Part shown: one piece after another, positions 50,877 through 59,838 of the stretch
Layout: the number at the start of each line of letters is the position of its first letter
Position numbering within the stretch: position 1 is the stretch's first letter
Source of the DNA: a bacterium ADurb.Bin157
GTDB taxonomy: Bacteria > Muiribacteriota > Ozemobacteria > Ozemobacterales > Ozemobacteraceae
DNA: 64,000 nt
NCBI GenBank assembly: GCA_002070375.1
Contig: MWDD01000001.1
Span: 81,425 to 145,424, forward strand
Direction: 5' to 3'
The notes under the pieces: generated by a model
Told to the model about the DNA's origin: nothing
The model's database searches: none
The model's input: the letters and a program-made list of their open reading frames with translations, nothing else
Translations under genes and position numbers: made by a program

Positions 50877-51942
50877 CTTCTTCCAAGAACATGGGAACCG
50901 CAGTATTTTCTGAGGTATTCGACAACCCTTCAGAATCGCTGTCTTCTACCACAAGAGGTTGCCATTCATTATTAGCATTTGCTGCCCTTTTCTTATTATG
51001 AACAGGCGCAATAACTACACGTCTCATAGGTTCAACGCCTTTTGAGAACGTTTCAATTTCTTCATTGTCTTTCAACGCCATGTGAACTGTGCGTCTGTCT
51101 AGTGTAGACATGGGTTCTAACTCGACCGGACGATTCCCGGAAACAGCTTTTCTGGACATTCTTTTAGCTAACATTATTAGATTTCTGTAGCGTTTTTCTC
51201 TGTAACCTTGGGCATCGAGAACAATTTTAGTTCTCTCGTCTTTGCCTTTATTGAAAACAATATTCATCAAATACTGTAAAGAATCGAGAGTCTTGCCATG
51301 CTTACCGATAAGCTGGGAAACATTATCGCCGCTCGCATCAATTACCCAAGCACCGTCACGAATAAAATCATTGAGTTCAACTTCTTCAACGCCGACATTT
51401 TTTGCTACGCATTGTATTAAATCAAAAATCTCACCATACAGAGCATTGTTTTTGATTTCTTCGGTAACCGGTTCTTTAGGTCTTTCAGGCAAATGAATGT
51501 GCTCCTCTGCTTCGGAAAAATCTTCTTTACTTTCATATGACCTATCGTTGCGCTTATTATTTCTTCCTTCTCGACGGGAATTTGACCTGAAGTTATTTCT
51601 GTTTCCTCTGTCATCTCTGTTGTTATTATTATGTCTAGGTCTTTTGACAGGCATTTCGGAAAGGTCTTCCGCTTCTTCAAAATTTTCTGCAACCGCTTCA
51701 TTAAATGTTGGTTTTTCTGCAATCTTTTCTACAAGCACCTCTTCAACTTTTGCAGGTTTCTCTTCAATATGGAATCTAATTTTAAACTCCTGCCTGCCCA
51801 CAAAACCAAAAATTCCTCTTGCAGGAGCTGATAAAACTTCGCTTTTTGCAATTTTTTCATTTGAATCAAGCTGTTTTTCAGCCAAGGAATGAGCCTCGTT
51901 TTCACTTTTTGCGATAACTTCGATAGTTCTTGGATACGTCAT
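50869..51942 (-). CDS. jag: Jag/KhpB RNA-binding protein
   Basis: 357 residues. N-terminal Jag domain (1-55, with KSEVLSAPARGIFGFVG), a long linker (60-155) rich in Glu then Arg/Asn/Asp and disordered, a KH domain (about 190-260, LIGKHGKTLDSLQYL), and an R3H domain (about 265-320, with Arg-Arg-x-x-His). KhpB-type proteins bind RNA with KhpA and influence cell division and wall synthesis. GGAGG precedes the ATG; it begins one base after the yidC stop. The acidic C-terminal tail is an extension. Confidence 0.92.
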   Translation of the reverse strand: MTYPRTIEVIAKSENEAHSLAEKQLDSNEKIAKSEVLSAPARGIFGFVGRQEFKIRFHIEEKPAKVEEVLVEKIAEKPTFNEAVAENFEEAEDLSEMPVKRPRHNNNNRDDRGNRNNFRSNSRREGRNNKRNDRSYESKEDFSEAEEHIHLPERPKEPVTEEIKNNALYGEIFDLIQCVAKNVGVEEVELNDFIRDGAWVIDASGDNVSQLIGKHGKTLDSLQYLMNIVFNKGKDERTKIVLDAQGYREKRYRNLIMLAKRMSRKAVSGNRPVELEPMSTLDRRTVHMALKDNEEIETFSKGVEPMRRVVIAPVHNKKRAANANNEWQPLVVEDSDSEGLSNTSENTAVPMFLEEDV

Positions 51943-51943
51943 A

Positions 51944-53536
51944 TTATTCCTCCTTCATTGCAGCCATTATGCGATTAGCTTGATACTGCTGCAAGATTCC
52001 TAACACACTGCTTGCAAACCAGTAAACTAACAAACCTGCCGGTAATGACCATGTAATTACAAACATAAACATTGGCATCATAGCCATCATCTGCTTTTGT
52101 TGAGGGTCAACAGAAGCTTGTTTGGCTTGGGTTACATACATTAAAATAGCAATAGCTATAGGCAAAATAAGTAAAGGATCACCCTTTGATAAATCAGCTA
52201 TCCACAAAAACGGTGTTTTCCTAAGTTCTACAGCAATTCTTATGGTGTTATACAGCGCTATCAAAACGGGAAGCTGTAACAACAAAGGCAAACAGCCACC
52301 CAAAGGGTTAACATTATTTTTTTGGTAAAGCTTTAGTATCTCTTCATTAAGTTTTTGAGGATTGTCTTTGAATCGATCTTTTAAATCTTGAACCTTTGGC
52401 GCAATTTTTTGCATGGCAGCCATTGACTTCGTCTGTTTTAAGGTAAGCGGATAGAGAACTATTCTCACGACTATTGTCAAGAGTATAATTGCCAAACCGT
52501 AATTTGGAAACAGAGAATAGAAAAACTGTAAAATACGCATTAACATAGTACTCAAAAAGCCATATTCCGAAACAGTCGGGCGATTAACCTTCATAAGTTC
52601 GTCAAGAATCATTGGCCCTGCGTAAACTTTGAATGAAAGGCTTCGAGAATCATTCGGCTCAAGAGCAAACATAGGAAGCACACAATTCATCAAATGTCCT
52701 CTGTGCTTAATCTTCTTTCCGTCTTTTTCACCTTGAACATCAAAAGCGACGGCGTTTACCTTTACTTGAGGAACAGCACTTTCAATTAACACACAAAAAT
52801 ATTGGTCTCTTATGCCAACACCATTTAAAGCCCCGGCAACTAAGCCGGCCGAATTTAGCTTAGTAAAATCCGAAAAAGACTGAACATTGCCGTTTGCTTC
52901 TAATCCCAATAGGGTTGAAGGCCCGAATGGATCCATGAAAAGGCCGGGACCGAACGACATCTTAACACTGCCGTTGGTTTCATCACCGATAACGGTTTTT
53001 CTGTCATTTAAGTTCGTGACAATATACTCTGCATCAAAAAAATAATTTTTTAAAGAAAAAGTAAATCTCTTTACAAGCGAAATACTCTCTTGACCGTCTT
53101 TGGGAGGCGGAATATTTGCTATAGCACGAATAACTACAGAATTCAGCTGTTCATCTTCAACTTCTATTTTATAGCCGGAACTGAAGTCGACACCGACTAT
53201 GTCTGCAGTAAAAGGCTTTAAGAAGTTTTCTTCTAGTTTCACACCCTGATCTTGAAGAGTTGAAGGCAAAATATTTTCTTCAAAATTAGAGCCTTTCAAA
53301 TAATATACCGATGGACTTCCTGTTTTACTTGAAATAACTACTCTCAGAAGATCTGTTTCGACTGTTACATCTTTAAGACCGTCGTTGTCTAAGTCGTCTA
53401 AGGAAGTTGTCAATATGGATTGATTGCCGGTTTGAAGTTGAGCAAAAGCAGAAATTTCAAGAAAAAAACAAAAAAACAGCAAAAGAAACGAGCAGAATAA
53501 ACTGCTCGTCTTAGACTTAACGCGAAATATATTCAT
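51944..53536 (-). CDS. yidC: Membrane protein insertase YidC
   Basis: 530 residues, the long form of diderm bacteria. N-terminal membrane anchor (about 8-30), a large periplasmic beta domain (about 40-330) and five C-terminal membrane segments (about 350-520) with the positively charged first cytoplasmic loop (QKIAPKVQDLKDRFKDN) and conserved NPLGGCLPLLLQLPVLIALY. It inserts and folds inner-membrane proteins with or without SecYEG. Presence of the periplasmic domain supports an outer membrane in this organism. Confidence 0.96.
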   Translation of the reverse strand: MNIFRVKSKTSSLFCSFLLLFFCFFLEISAFAQLQTGNQSILTTSLDDLDNDGLKDVTVETDLLRVVISSKTGSPSVYYLKGSNFEENILPSTLQDQGVKLEENFLKPFTADIVGVDFSSGYKIEVEDEQLNSVVIRAIANIPPPKDGQESISLVKRFTFSLKNYFFDAEYIVTNLNDRKTVIGDETNGSVKMSFGPGLFMDPFGPSTLLGLEANGNVQSFSDFTKLNSAGLVAGALNGVGIRDQYFCVLIESAVPQVKVNAVAFDVQGEKDGKKIKHRGHLMNCVLPMFALEPNDSRSLSFKVYAGPMILDELMKVNRPTVSEYGFLSTMLMRILQFFYSLFPNYGLAIILLTIVVRIVLYPLTLKQTKSMAAMQKIAPKVQDLKDRFKDNPQKLNEEILKLYQKNNVNPLGGCLPLLLQLPVLIALYNTIRIAVELRKTPFLWIADLSKGDPLLILPIAIAILMYVTQAKQASVDPQQKQMMAMMPMFMFVITWSLPAGLLVYWFASSVLGILQQYQANRIMAAMKEE

Positions 53537-53571
53537 TCGATGGTTGTCTCCGAAATTCTAGATCAAAATTT

Positions 53572-53808
53572 TTATTTAACAGGGTCATCCCCGCCCTCAC
53601 TAAATGGATTACACCTGCATATGCGCCAAAAACCCATTATTCCACCTTTAACCAGCCCATACTTAACAATTGCATCGTATGTGTAATGGGAACATGACGG
53701 GCTAAATCTACAAACGTTACCTAACAATGGGGAAACCCACTTTTGATACAAGCGAATTAGAGCCAAACCCAAGTTGGCAGGCAACGAAAACATGCCTTTC
53801 AAAATCAT
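53572..53808 (-). CDS. yidD: Membrane protein insertion efficiency factor YidD
   Basis: 78 residues from ATG 53808, just after the rnpA stop and preceded by GGTGAAGG. A longer frame back to 53859 would overlap rnpA and gives an untypical start. Family signatures: [46 protein letters not shown]. YidD is a small membrane-surface protein assisting YidC insertion. Gene order rnpA-yidD-yidC is standard. Confidence 0.95.
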   Translation of the reverse strand: MILKGMFSLPANLGLALIRLYQKWVSPLLGNVCRFSPSCSHYTYDAIVKYGLVKGGIMGFWRICRCNPFSEGGDDPVK

Positions 53809-53815
53809 ATAGCCT

Positions 53816-54157
53816 TCACCGACATTTGTCCTTGGACATTTTTTCAAAAGCCCAATCACAAGCCAACTTCAGCCTTGCGTAAGACAATTCGGCACATTTA
53901 GTGCTTACCCCAAAAACCACTTCTGTCATTTCAGGTAAAGAGTCACTTGTTCGAACTATCTCTTTTAAACGACGACGCACCTTATTTCGTTCTACCGCCT
54001 TGCCAAATCTTTTAGGAACAGAAATAGCGAATCGAAAAACGAGTCCGGCGGTTTTACGATAATAAAATACCAGCCCATTCCGAAACACACGGGTTTTTGC
54101 TGAATAAACTCGTCTAAATTCGGAATGAGCTCGCAATGTTGAGCGAAAAACGCTCAT
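53816..54157 (-). CDS. rnpA: Ribonuclease P protein component
   Basis: 113 residues. It binds the RNase P RNA and helps 5' processing of tRNA precursors. The RNA-binding signature [19 protein letters not shown] is intact. It starts 8 bases after the rpmH stop, as in most bacteria. Confidence 0.95.
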   Translation of the reverse strand: MSVFRSTLRAHSEFRRVYSAKTRVFRNGLVFYYRKTAGLVFRFAISVPKRFGKAVERNKVRRRLKEIVRTSDSLPEMTEVVFGVSTKCAELSYARLKLACDWAFEKMSKDKCR

Positions 54158-54165
54158 GGGTTTGC

Positions 54166-54300
54166 TCAGACTGTCAATTTTTTTCGACCACGTAGTCTGC
54201 GACGTTTTAGAACGTTGCGACCGGAGGTAGTAGACATTCTTTTTCTGAAACCGTGTGTTTTTGCACGTTTACGTTTGTTAGGGTTATAAGTAAAGCTCAT
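54166..54300 (-). CDS. rpmH: 50S ribosomal protein L34
   Basis: 44 residues, read by eye from ATG 54300 to TGA 54166. The sequence begins [20 protein letters not shown] and ends in the basic Arg/Lys run expected of L34. AGGAG lies 7 bases upstream. It opens the block rpmH-rnpA-yidD-yidC-jag-mnmE-mnmG. dnaA, often divergent from rpmH, is not here; an M18 peptidase gene takes that place. Confidence 0.97.
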   Translation of the reverse strand: MSFTYNPNKRKRAKTHGFRKRMSTTSGRNVLKRRRLRGRKKLTV

Positions 54301-54340
54301 GGGTCATCTCCTGAGAATAAAGTCCTAATATAGGTGATTC

Positions 54341-54369
54341 AGGATATAGTAAAATTTCAATTTTGTCAA
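54341..54369 (-). promoter_or_regulatory. Sigma-70-type promoter of the rpmH block
   Basis: Leftward: perfect TTGACA (54369-54364), 17 bases, TATCCT (54346-54341). The distance to the rpmH ATG is about 40 bases. No DnaA-box-like sequence (TTATCCACA or close) was seen in the surrounding 197-base gap. Confidence 0.7.
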
Positions 54370-54497
54370 GTGATGTACATTAAAAACAAGAAAAAGAATT
54401 TTTAAATAATTGTTTTTTTTATTCTCTTATATATGATAGAATCTCAGAGCAAATATAATATAATGCTTGGCAACAAGCTTTTGGAAAGGATATTATT

Positions 54498-55934
54498 TTG
54501 AACAAAAAAAATGAAATCTCGTATTTTAAAGTTCCGTCAGCCTGGGACAAACTCCCGGCCTCTGAAAACGCAACGCTCGAAAAAAGAAACAATGAGTATC
54601 TTAAATTTATCAGCGAGTGCAAAACCGAGAGGGCCACAATAAACTATCTTAAAAAACTGGCCGATAAAGAAGGATTTAAAATGTTGCCTGAACTCGGAAA
54701 AGGCAAAAAACTGAAATCCGGCTCAAAAGTTATGTTCATTAATAAAAACCGCGCAATGGGTCTTGCCATAATTGGAAAACGCCCGATAGAAGAAGGTTTT
54801 AGAATGGTCGCGGCTCACCTTGACGTGCCAAGAATCGACATTAAAGCCCAACCTCTTTATGAAAAGCAAAATCTTGCACTATTCAAAACACATTATTACG
54901 GCGGAATAAAAAAATATCAATGGGTTGCTCTACCTCTATCTTTGCACATATTTGCAGTAGACAAAAACGCCAAAACACTGAGTTTCGTAATTGGTGAAAA
55001 ACCCGGCGATCCCGTTTTCACAATTAGCGACATAGCACCTCATGTGGGGCACAAAGTCCAACTGGACCAAAGAAAAGCCAATGATACAATAATGGGCGAA
55101 GAACTCAATATAATTGTCGGGCACAAACCCGAAGCTATGAGCGGCAAAAAAGACGAACCCGAAGCTCCAAACAGAGTTAAAGCTGCCGTATTGAAACATT
55201 TACAAAATGAATTTAATCTCACAGAAGAAGACCTTGCTTGGGCTGAAATAAGAGCCGTACCTGCGATACAACCAAGCGAAGTTGGCTTTGACAAAGCTAT
55301 TATCGGCGCCTACGGCCATGATGACAGAGCCTGCGTATACGCGGGATTCCAAGCTATAGCAGAAATTAAAAACCCGGAACACACCGCCTGCGTCCTATTC
55401 TTAGACAAAGAAGAAATCGGTTCTACCGGACCAAACGGAGCACAATCAGAATTAGTAGTTGATTTATTAGCCCAGTTAACTGAAGCAACTTGTGGCGACA
55501 GCTCTTATGCAACCATCAGAAGAGCGATTTGCGAAACACAAGTGCTTTCTGCCGACACTAACGCTCCCATGGACCCAACCTTTGAATCTGTAAACGACCC
55601 CATGAACGCGGGTGTTCTCGGAAAAGGCGTATGGGTAACAAAACATTCGGGTAAAGGCGGCAAAGCCGGAAGCAGTGAAGCTGATATTGAATTTATGGCA
55701 CTAATCAGAAAAATGCTCACAACCGAGAACATTCCCTACCAATTCGGGGAAATGGGCAAAGTTGACGAAGGCGGCGGCGGCACAGTAGCATACATGCTCG
55801 CAAACAATAACATGCATGTAATTGACCTTTGCTTACCTACACTGAGTCTGCATTCGCCTTTTGAACTAATTTCCAAAGTTGACTATCACTACTCTGTAAG
55901 CGCATACAAAGCTTTCATGCAAAACCATTACTGA
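54498..55934 (+). CDS. M18-family aminopeptidase
   Basis: 478 residues, TTG start with GGAAAGGA 7 bases upstream. A dizinc exopeptidase of tetrahedral TET-like assembly in related enzymes. Zinc and catalytic positions visible in order: HLDVPR, GHDDRAC, DKEEIGSTG, SADTNAPMD and LSLHSPFE. Cytoplasmic peptide turnover is the likely role. It is a single-gene unit ending in a terminator, divergent from rpmH. Confidence 0.93.
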   Translation: MNKKNEISYFKVPSAWDKLPASENATLEKRNNEYLKFISECKTERATINYLKKLADKEGFKMLPELGKGKKLKSGSKVMFINKNRAMGLAIIGKRPIEEGFRMVAAHLDVPRIDIKAQPLYEKQNLALFKTHYYGGIKKYQWVALPLSLHIFAVDKNAKTLSFVIGEKPGDPVFTISDIAPHVGHKVQLDQRKANDTIMGEELNIIVGHKPEAMSGKKDEPEAPNRVKAAVLKHLQNEFNLTEEDLAWAEIRAVPAIQPSEVGFDKAIIGAYGHDDRACVYAGFQAIAEIKNPEHTACVLFLDKEEIGSTGPNGAQSELVVDLLAQLTEATCGDSSYATIRRAICETQVLSADTNAPMDPTFESVNDPMNAGVLGKGVWVTKHSGKGGKAGSSEADIEFMALIRKMLTTENIPYQFGEMGKVDEGGGGTVAYMLANNNMHVIDLCLPTLSLHSPFELISKVDYHYSVSAYKAFMQNHY

Positions 55935-55941
55935 CAAAAAC

Positions 55942-55984
55942 AAAAGGGCTTAATTCGCAAGAACTAAGCCCTTTTATATTTTGT
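55942..55984 (+). terminator. Terminator of the M18 peptidase gene
   Basis: Stem of 11 pairs (55942-55952 with 55965-55975), loop 12 bases, followed by a T-rich stretch. It lies 7 bases after the stop. Confidence 0.85.
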
Positions 55985-56001
55985 TATAAAGGATTCATAA
56001 T

Positions 56002-57123
56002 TTGGACGCAGAAACTCTTGAAAAACTTATCAAAAACGGCAAACCGGCCAATCCTGTTTATATTTTTGGCGGGCCCGAAGTTTTTTTAAAAAACAAAATG
56101 TTTGCGCTTATGATAAACAAACTCGTTCCGCCCGAAGACAGACAAGAGAACGTATTCAAATGCATTTGCAGCGGAAAAGTAAAATCTGAAATTCTCGACT
56201 CAATATATGGTTTTTCATTCAATCTAAGTCCTAAATTATTTTACATTCAAGATTTTGAGTCTTTACCGACGAAACAAAGAAAAGAATTTACCGACACTCT
56301 CCACGAAAACGGCATTCCACCTAACACAATAATTATATTTACCAGCTCAGATCAGCGAACATCAAACGAATTAGCCACAAAGTTCAAACAACAAGCTGAT
56401 AAAATAGACTTTTGGACACCATTTGCAAACAAACTTCCAAGCTGGGTAAAAAGTGAAATGAGCAATCAGGGAGCAGAAATCACCTCTGACGCTGCCGACC
56501 TTTTGATAGAGCTTCTTGGCTCAGATCTTTCAATTCTTTATCAAGAAATTACCAAATTAGCTTTGGCAAACAAAGGAAAAATCATAAACTTACCTGAAGT
56601 AAAAAAAAGCGTAAGTTATCAAAAACAAAACTCCATTTATGATTTTTTGAACGCTTTCACGTCAAGAGACATCAAATCATCTGTTAAGTCTCTCGAAAGT
56701 CTTATAAAAAGAGGAGAAGCGCCTCAAAAACTGTGGTTTATACTATCAAAACAAGTTCGTGAAATCAGACTTTTTCATGACATCAGCAAAGATCGACCCG
56801 ACATATTGGCCGAAATTAAAAGATATTTGACACAATATTCAGCAATTGCTAATAGAACTGACTATAAATCAAATCAAGAAAAAAAAGAGATATTAGCAAC
56901 TATCCAAGAAAAATCGGAAGAAATCCCCGAAACAATCGTAAAATCTCTCGGCCTAAGAGACCAAACCAAAATCAAAAGCCTGCATTACGCTTTAAACTTT
57001 AAACATTCAGAACTTATAAAACTATGGCCGGAATTACTTAAAACCGACTTGGATATGAAATCCGGCACCACAGATCCCGCAACACTGCTGACTACATTTA
57101 TTCACAAATCTCTTTCAGCTTAA
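56002..57123 (+). CDS. holA: DNA polymerase III delta subunit
   Basis: 373 residues, TTG start with AAAGGA 8 bases upstream. Pattern of the clamp-loader delta subunit: N-terminal VYIFGGPEVFLKN (degenerate P-loop region), central FWTPFANKLPSWVKSE and DLLIELLGSDLSILYQEITKLAL, then NSIYDFLNAFTSRD and the C-terminal helical domain with WFILSKQVREIRLF. It opens the beta clamp for loading. rpsT follows convergently, as holA-rpsT pairing often occurs. Confidence 0.9.
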   Translation: MDAETLEKLIKNGKPANPVYIFGGPEVFLKNKMFALMINKLVPPEDRQENVFKCICSGKVKSEILDSIYGFSFNLSPKLFYIQDFESLPTKQRKEFTDTLHENGIPPNTIIIFTSSDQRTSNELATKFKQQADKIDFWTPFANKLPSWVKSEMSNQGAEITSDAADLLIELLGSDLSILYQEITKLALANKGKIINLPEVKKSVSYQKQNSIYDFLNAFTSRDIKSSVKSLESLIKRGEAPQKLWFILSKQVREIRLFHDISKDRPDILAEIKRYLTQYSAIANRTDYKSNQEKKEILATIQEKSEEIPETIVKSLGLRDQTKIKSLHYALNFKHSELIKLWPELLKTDLDMKSGTTDPATLLTTFIHKSLSA

Positions 57124-57149
57124 TTTTTTTTAAATAAGCGAACTAAAAT

Positions 57150-57199
57150 CATTTACCCGGCGTTGTTTTATTATATTATAAAACAACGCCGGGTAAATG
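57150..57199. repeat. 22-bp perfect inverted repeat between holA and rpsT
   Basis: Arms 57150-57171 and 57178-57199 are exact complements, with a 6-base loop (57172-57177). The outer 14 pairs are GC-rich, the inner 8 are AT only. No T-run follows on either strand, so if it ends transcription from the two convergent genes it does so without the standard tail. It is the longest perfect hairpin in the window. Confidence 0.85.
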
Positions 57200-57230
57200 G
57201 CTAACAAGCATCAGCAAAAACAACCGATAA

Positions 57231-57500
57231 TTAGTTTTGGAGTTTATTTACAGCCTTCATGATGCGGCTGATTTTTCTTGCAGCTGTTTTAGGATGGATA
57301 TAGTTGTTAGAAGCAGCTTTAGCATATTTACTGCAAACTTCTTTAGTAGCGTTCGCTATTTCCTCTGCAGGCTTTTTGCTTTCAGCAGCGGTAAGGGCTT
57401 TCTTGCGAAGAGTTCTGAGTTCTGATTTTACCGTAACGCGAACAAGATGTCGCTTAACGGCTTTACGTGCATTTTTTGCAGCTGATTTTGTATTAGCCAT
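57231..57500 (-). CDS. rpsT: 30S ribosomal protein S20
   Basis: 89 residues from ATG 57500 (AAAGGTGA upstream); the in-frame ATG three codons earlier overlaps that site. The sequence MANTKSAAKNARKAVKRH, basic helices, and the end IHPKTAARKISRIMKAVNKL are typical. Convergent with holA across a large hairpin. Confidence 0.96.
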   Translation of the reverse strand: MANTKSAAKNARKAVKRHLVRVTVKSELRTLRKKALTAAESKKPAEEIANATKEVCSKYAKAASNNYIHPKTAARKISRIMKAVNKLQN

Positions 57501-57535
57501 GATATTCACCTTTCATAGTTCAATTTGGAATTTAA

Positions 57536-57564
57536 ATTGTAGCACAAAAAAAAATAAAATTCAA
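57536..57564 (-). promoter_or_regulatory. Sigma-70-type promoter of rpsT
   Basis: Leftward: TTGAAT (57564-57559), 17 bases, TACAAT (57541-57536) with TGC before it (extended -10). It gives a leader of about 29 bases carrying the AAAGGTGA site. Confidence 0.72.
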
Positions 57565-57593
57565 CATTCATTTTTAAAAAGTTGTACACAACA

Positions 57594-57627
57594 TAATAAA
57601 AAAGCCTAAACATACGTTTAGGCTTTT
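57594..57627 (-). terminator. Terminator of the propeller-like gene
   Basis: Stem of 12 pairs (57600-57611 with 57616-57627), 4-base loop, followed leftward by a run of T's then ATTATG. It lies 17 bases past the stop at 57645 and upstream of the rpsT promoter. Confidence 0.88.
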
Positions 57628-57644
57628 GCAACTTTTAAGACAAG

Positions 57645-58700
57645 TTATTTGATTTCATGATAGCTGATCATATATAAATCTTCACTGTAGTTTGCTGTTA
57701 AGATTTGACCGTTTGAGGCAATAACCCTTTTACGTGGAGCTGCCGGAGAAAGAACCGGACTGGAAATTATATCGACACTGCCTAGTTTTTTCCCTTCCGG
57801 GGTACACTTATAAATTCTCTCGCGATAAATAATTCCGTCGATATCGCATACGACCAAACCGACATAAACATTACCTTTTTCGTCGCATCCGTATACTTCT
57901 CCGCCTGAGAACCAAACATCTTTCGAGTGAATCAGTTCATACTCAAACTCGGCAATTTTTACGGTAGAAGTGGCATTGTAATCTTTTTGAATAAAAAGCT
58001 CGGCTTTTTTATCAGCGAACTGCAGCCCATAAAGCCCGCCCGCAGTGCTTTCAATTATACTCAAAGTTTGATTCCCGGCATAAATTCCGCGCAACTGCCC
58101 AACTTGATCAACACAAACCTTACCTTTTGCAACAGGCAGAGCAACAAGCAATTCGCCTTTTGAATTAAATTCCATTGAAGTGGCGGTTACAAATCCTTTT
58201 AGGACATTTTTTATTTCACCGTTTTTGTCAGTTACAAAAATTTCTCCGGAAACATTATTGAAAAATGCAAAGGTATCATTATTGTATACTGCAAAATCCA
58301 TAATATTAAGGCCCATTTCGGCCAAAACGATCTGATTTTCAACCTTATTATCTTTGCCAAAAAGCTTAAGACGCTTATTAACGGAATCTAAAACCCAAAC
58401 TTTGTCTTCGGAGACAGGTCTAAAGGTCCAGGGCATACCTTCTGTATAGCGTTCCAGATCTTGCAAAAACCCACCGACTTCGTCTTTTTCATTACCAAAG
58501 GGAATTTCATAGAGTAGGCTGGGCATTTGCGCAGCTGCCATATTTTTATGGTATTTTAGATTATTGATCATGATTGGCTTACCGTCATCGGCAGGCTTAT
58601 CAGCGTCAAACACAGAAGCCCCTCTTTGGCTCATGAACAACCATACGGCAGAAGCTAAGACAACAACAACAATTAACAAAACAATATTTTTTATATTCAT
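57645..58700 (-). CDS. Membrane-anchored beta-propeller-like protein
   Basis: 351 residues. N-terminal anchor at 4-24, then a Gly/Asp-punctuated series of four-strand-like units (for example EDKVWVLDSVNKRLKLFG, DTFAFFNNVSGEIFVTDKNG, NSKGELLVALP) consistent with an NHL/WD-like propeller of about six blades. No enzymatic motif. It begins 12 bases after the M23 peptidase stop and is probably exported with it. Function unknown; perhaps a periplasmic sensor or adaptor of wall remodelling, on context only. Confidence 0.68.
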   Translation of the reverse strand: MNIKNIVLLIVVVVLASAVWLFMSQRGASVFDADKPADDGKPIMINNLKYHKNMAAAQMPSLLYEIPFGNEKDEVGGFLQDLERYTEGMPWTFRPVSEDKVWVLDSVNKRLKLFGKDNKVENQIVLAEMGLNIMDFAVYNNDTFAFFNNVSGEIFVTDKNGEIKNVLKGFVTATSMEFNSKGELLVALPVAKGKVCVDQVGQLRGIYAGNQTLSIIESTAGGLYGLQFADKKAELFIQKDYNATSTVKIAEFEYELIHSKDVWFSGGEVYGCDEKGNVYVGLVVCDIDGIIYRERIYKCTPEGKKLGSVDIISSPVLSPAAPRKRVIASNGQILTANYSEDLYMISYHEIK

Positions 58701-58712
58701 AGAATATTTATA

Positions 58713-59648
58713 TCACTTTGTTAAAGGAATTCCAAGTTTTTGAGGATCTACCGCAGTGCCATTGTATTTGATACGCATATGCAAGTGCGAGCCGGTAGTA
58801 TAAACGCCTGTATTATCTGCTAAAGCCACTTTTTCACCCGCAGAAACTTTGTCTCCGACAGATACCAGTGATTTCAAAAGATGACAATAAAACGATTCAT
58901 AGCCGTTTGCATATCTGATAATAAGATAATTGCCGCCGCCTGACTCATAACCTGAAGCAGTTACCACTCCGCTGGCTAACGCATTCAACCTTGAGCCGGA
59001 AACACATGGCAAATCGACCGCATCATGAAACGATGACCTTACACCTGTTACAGGGTGGGTTCTATATCCGAAAGGTGAACTGATGTACTTTGCGGGAGGT
59101 TCATTAGGATAAACCCCACCCCAACCACAACTATCTATAGCTTTTTGCGAGATTATTACACCGGCATCTGTCGATGATGAGGAATTCTGCCAAGGATAAA
59201 CAACAGGAGTCTTTCCGGCGGGTTTAAAGGCGGTAGAAACATAATTCATATGAATATAGCGTGTTTGACCATTAATTATGGCTTTATACCAAACGCCTTT
59301 TTTGCCGACTATACTAACCGTGTCCCCTGTTCTCAGACTGCTGACTACGGTTTCCCATTCGCCTGTTCTTACATTTAAAGTACTGTTTCCTACTTCAACG
59401 GTACCTGTGATGGGGGGATCAAAAACATCCGGATCTGCTTTTGCTTTACTTTCTTCGTCTTTTTTAGCAGCCTCTTTAATACCATCATCGGTTGCCGTAG
59501 TTTTAGAGACTTCAGATGAAGTTGAAGACTTTCCTACGCTTACTTCTCCTGCGGAGAAGGGGTTTACAGACTCAGCAGACCAAAGAGTCGGTGTGGACAC
59601 AAAACATATAAGTAAAACAACAAACAACAACGAATAGATTTTATTCAT
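58713..59648 (-). CDS. Secreted M23 (LytM) peptidase with SH3b domain
   Basis: 311 residues. Signal peptide 1-25, a low-complexity Ser/Lys/Asp linker (28-78), a bacterial SH3 domain (about 82-140, VGNSTLNVRTGEWETVV), then a LytM domain (about 185-305). Zinc ligands: His/Asp in SSFHDAVDLP and the HLH in GSHLHMRI, with the second His of the active site. Family members cut peptidoglycan cross-bridges or activate amidases; the complete ligand set favours hydrolysis here. First gene of a two-gene unit. Confidence 0.9.
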   Translation of the reverse strand: MNKIYSLLFVVLLICFVSTPTLWSAESVNPFSAGEVSVGKSSTSSEVSKTTATDDGIKEAAKKDEESKAKADPDVFDPPITGTVEVGNSTLNVRTGEWETVVSSLRTGDTVSIVGKKGVWYKAIINGQTRYIHMNYVSTAFKPAGKTPVVYPWQNSSSSTDAGVIISQKAIDSCGWGGVYPNEPPAKYISSPFGYRTHPVTGVRSSFHDAVDLPCVSGSRLNALASGVVTASGYESGGGNYLIIRYANGYESFYCHLLKSLVSVGDKVSAGEKVALADNTGVYTTGSHLHMRIKYNGTAVDPQKLGIPLTK

Positions 59649-59764
59649 AAACTACCTCGCTTTTACTTTCGTTCCTGTCAAATTATACTATATAAGTTTT
59701 TAAAAGTTTAAATTTTGTTTTATAAATTACAGACTATCGTACAATAATTAACTTTCTTTTGTTA

Positions 59765-59793
59765 TTGAAATGAATTGAATAAAAGTTTATACT
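59765..59793 (+). promoter_or_regulatory. Sigma-70-type promoter of the GAF-phosphatase operon
   Basis: TTGAAA (59765-59770), 17 bases, TATACT (59788-59793). It lies 45 bases before the TTG start at 59839. Confidence 0.65.
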
Positions 59794-59838
59794 TCGAGTC
59801 TGTTACCTTACTGATGTATTAAATGGAGTTTTTCACAA

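Noticed and set aside
53809-53859. Longer yidD start
   Set aside because: It would overlap rnpA by 44 bases and add residues not seen in the family; ATG 53808 has a good site.
57150-57199. Miniature transposable element
   Set aside because: Only one copy is visible, with no target-site duplication and no room for an internal sequence; left as an unexplained inverted repeat.
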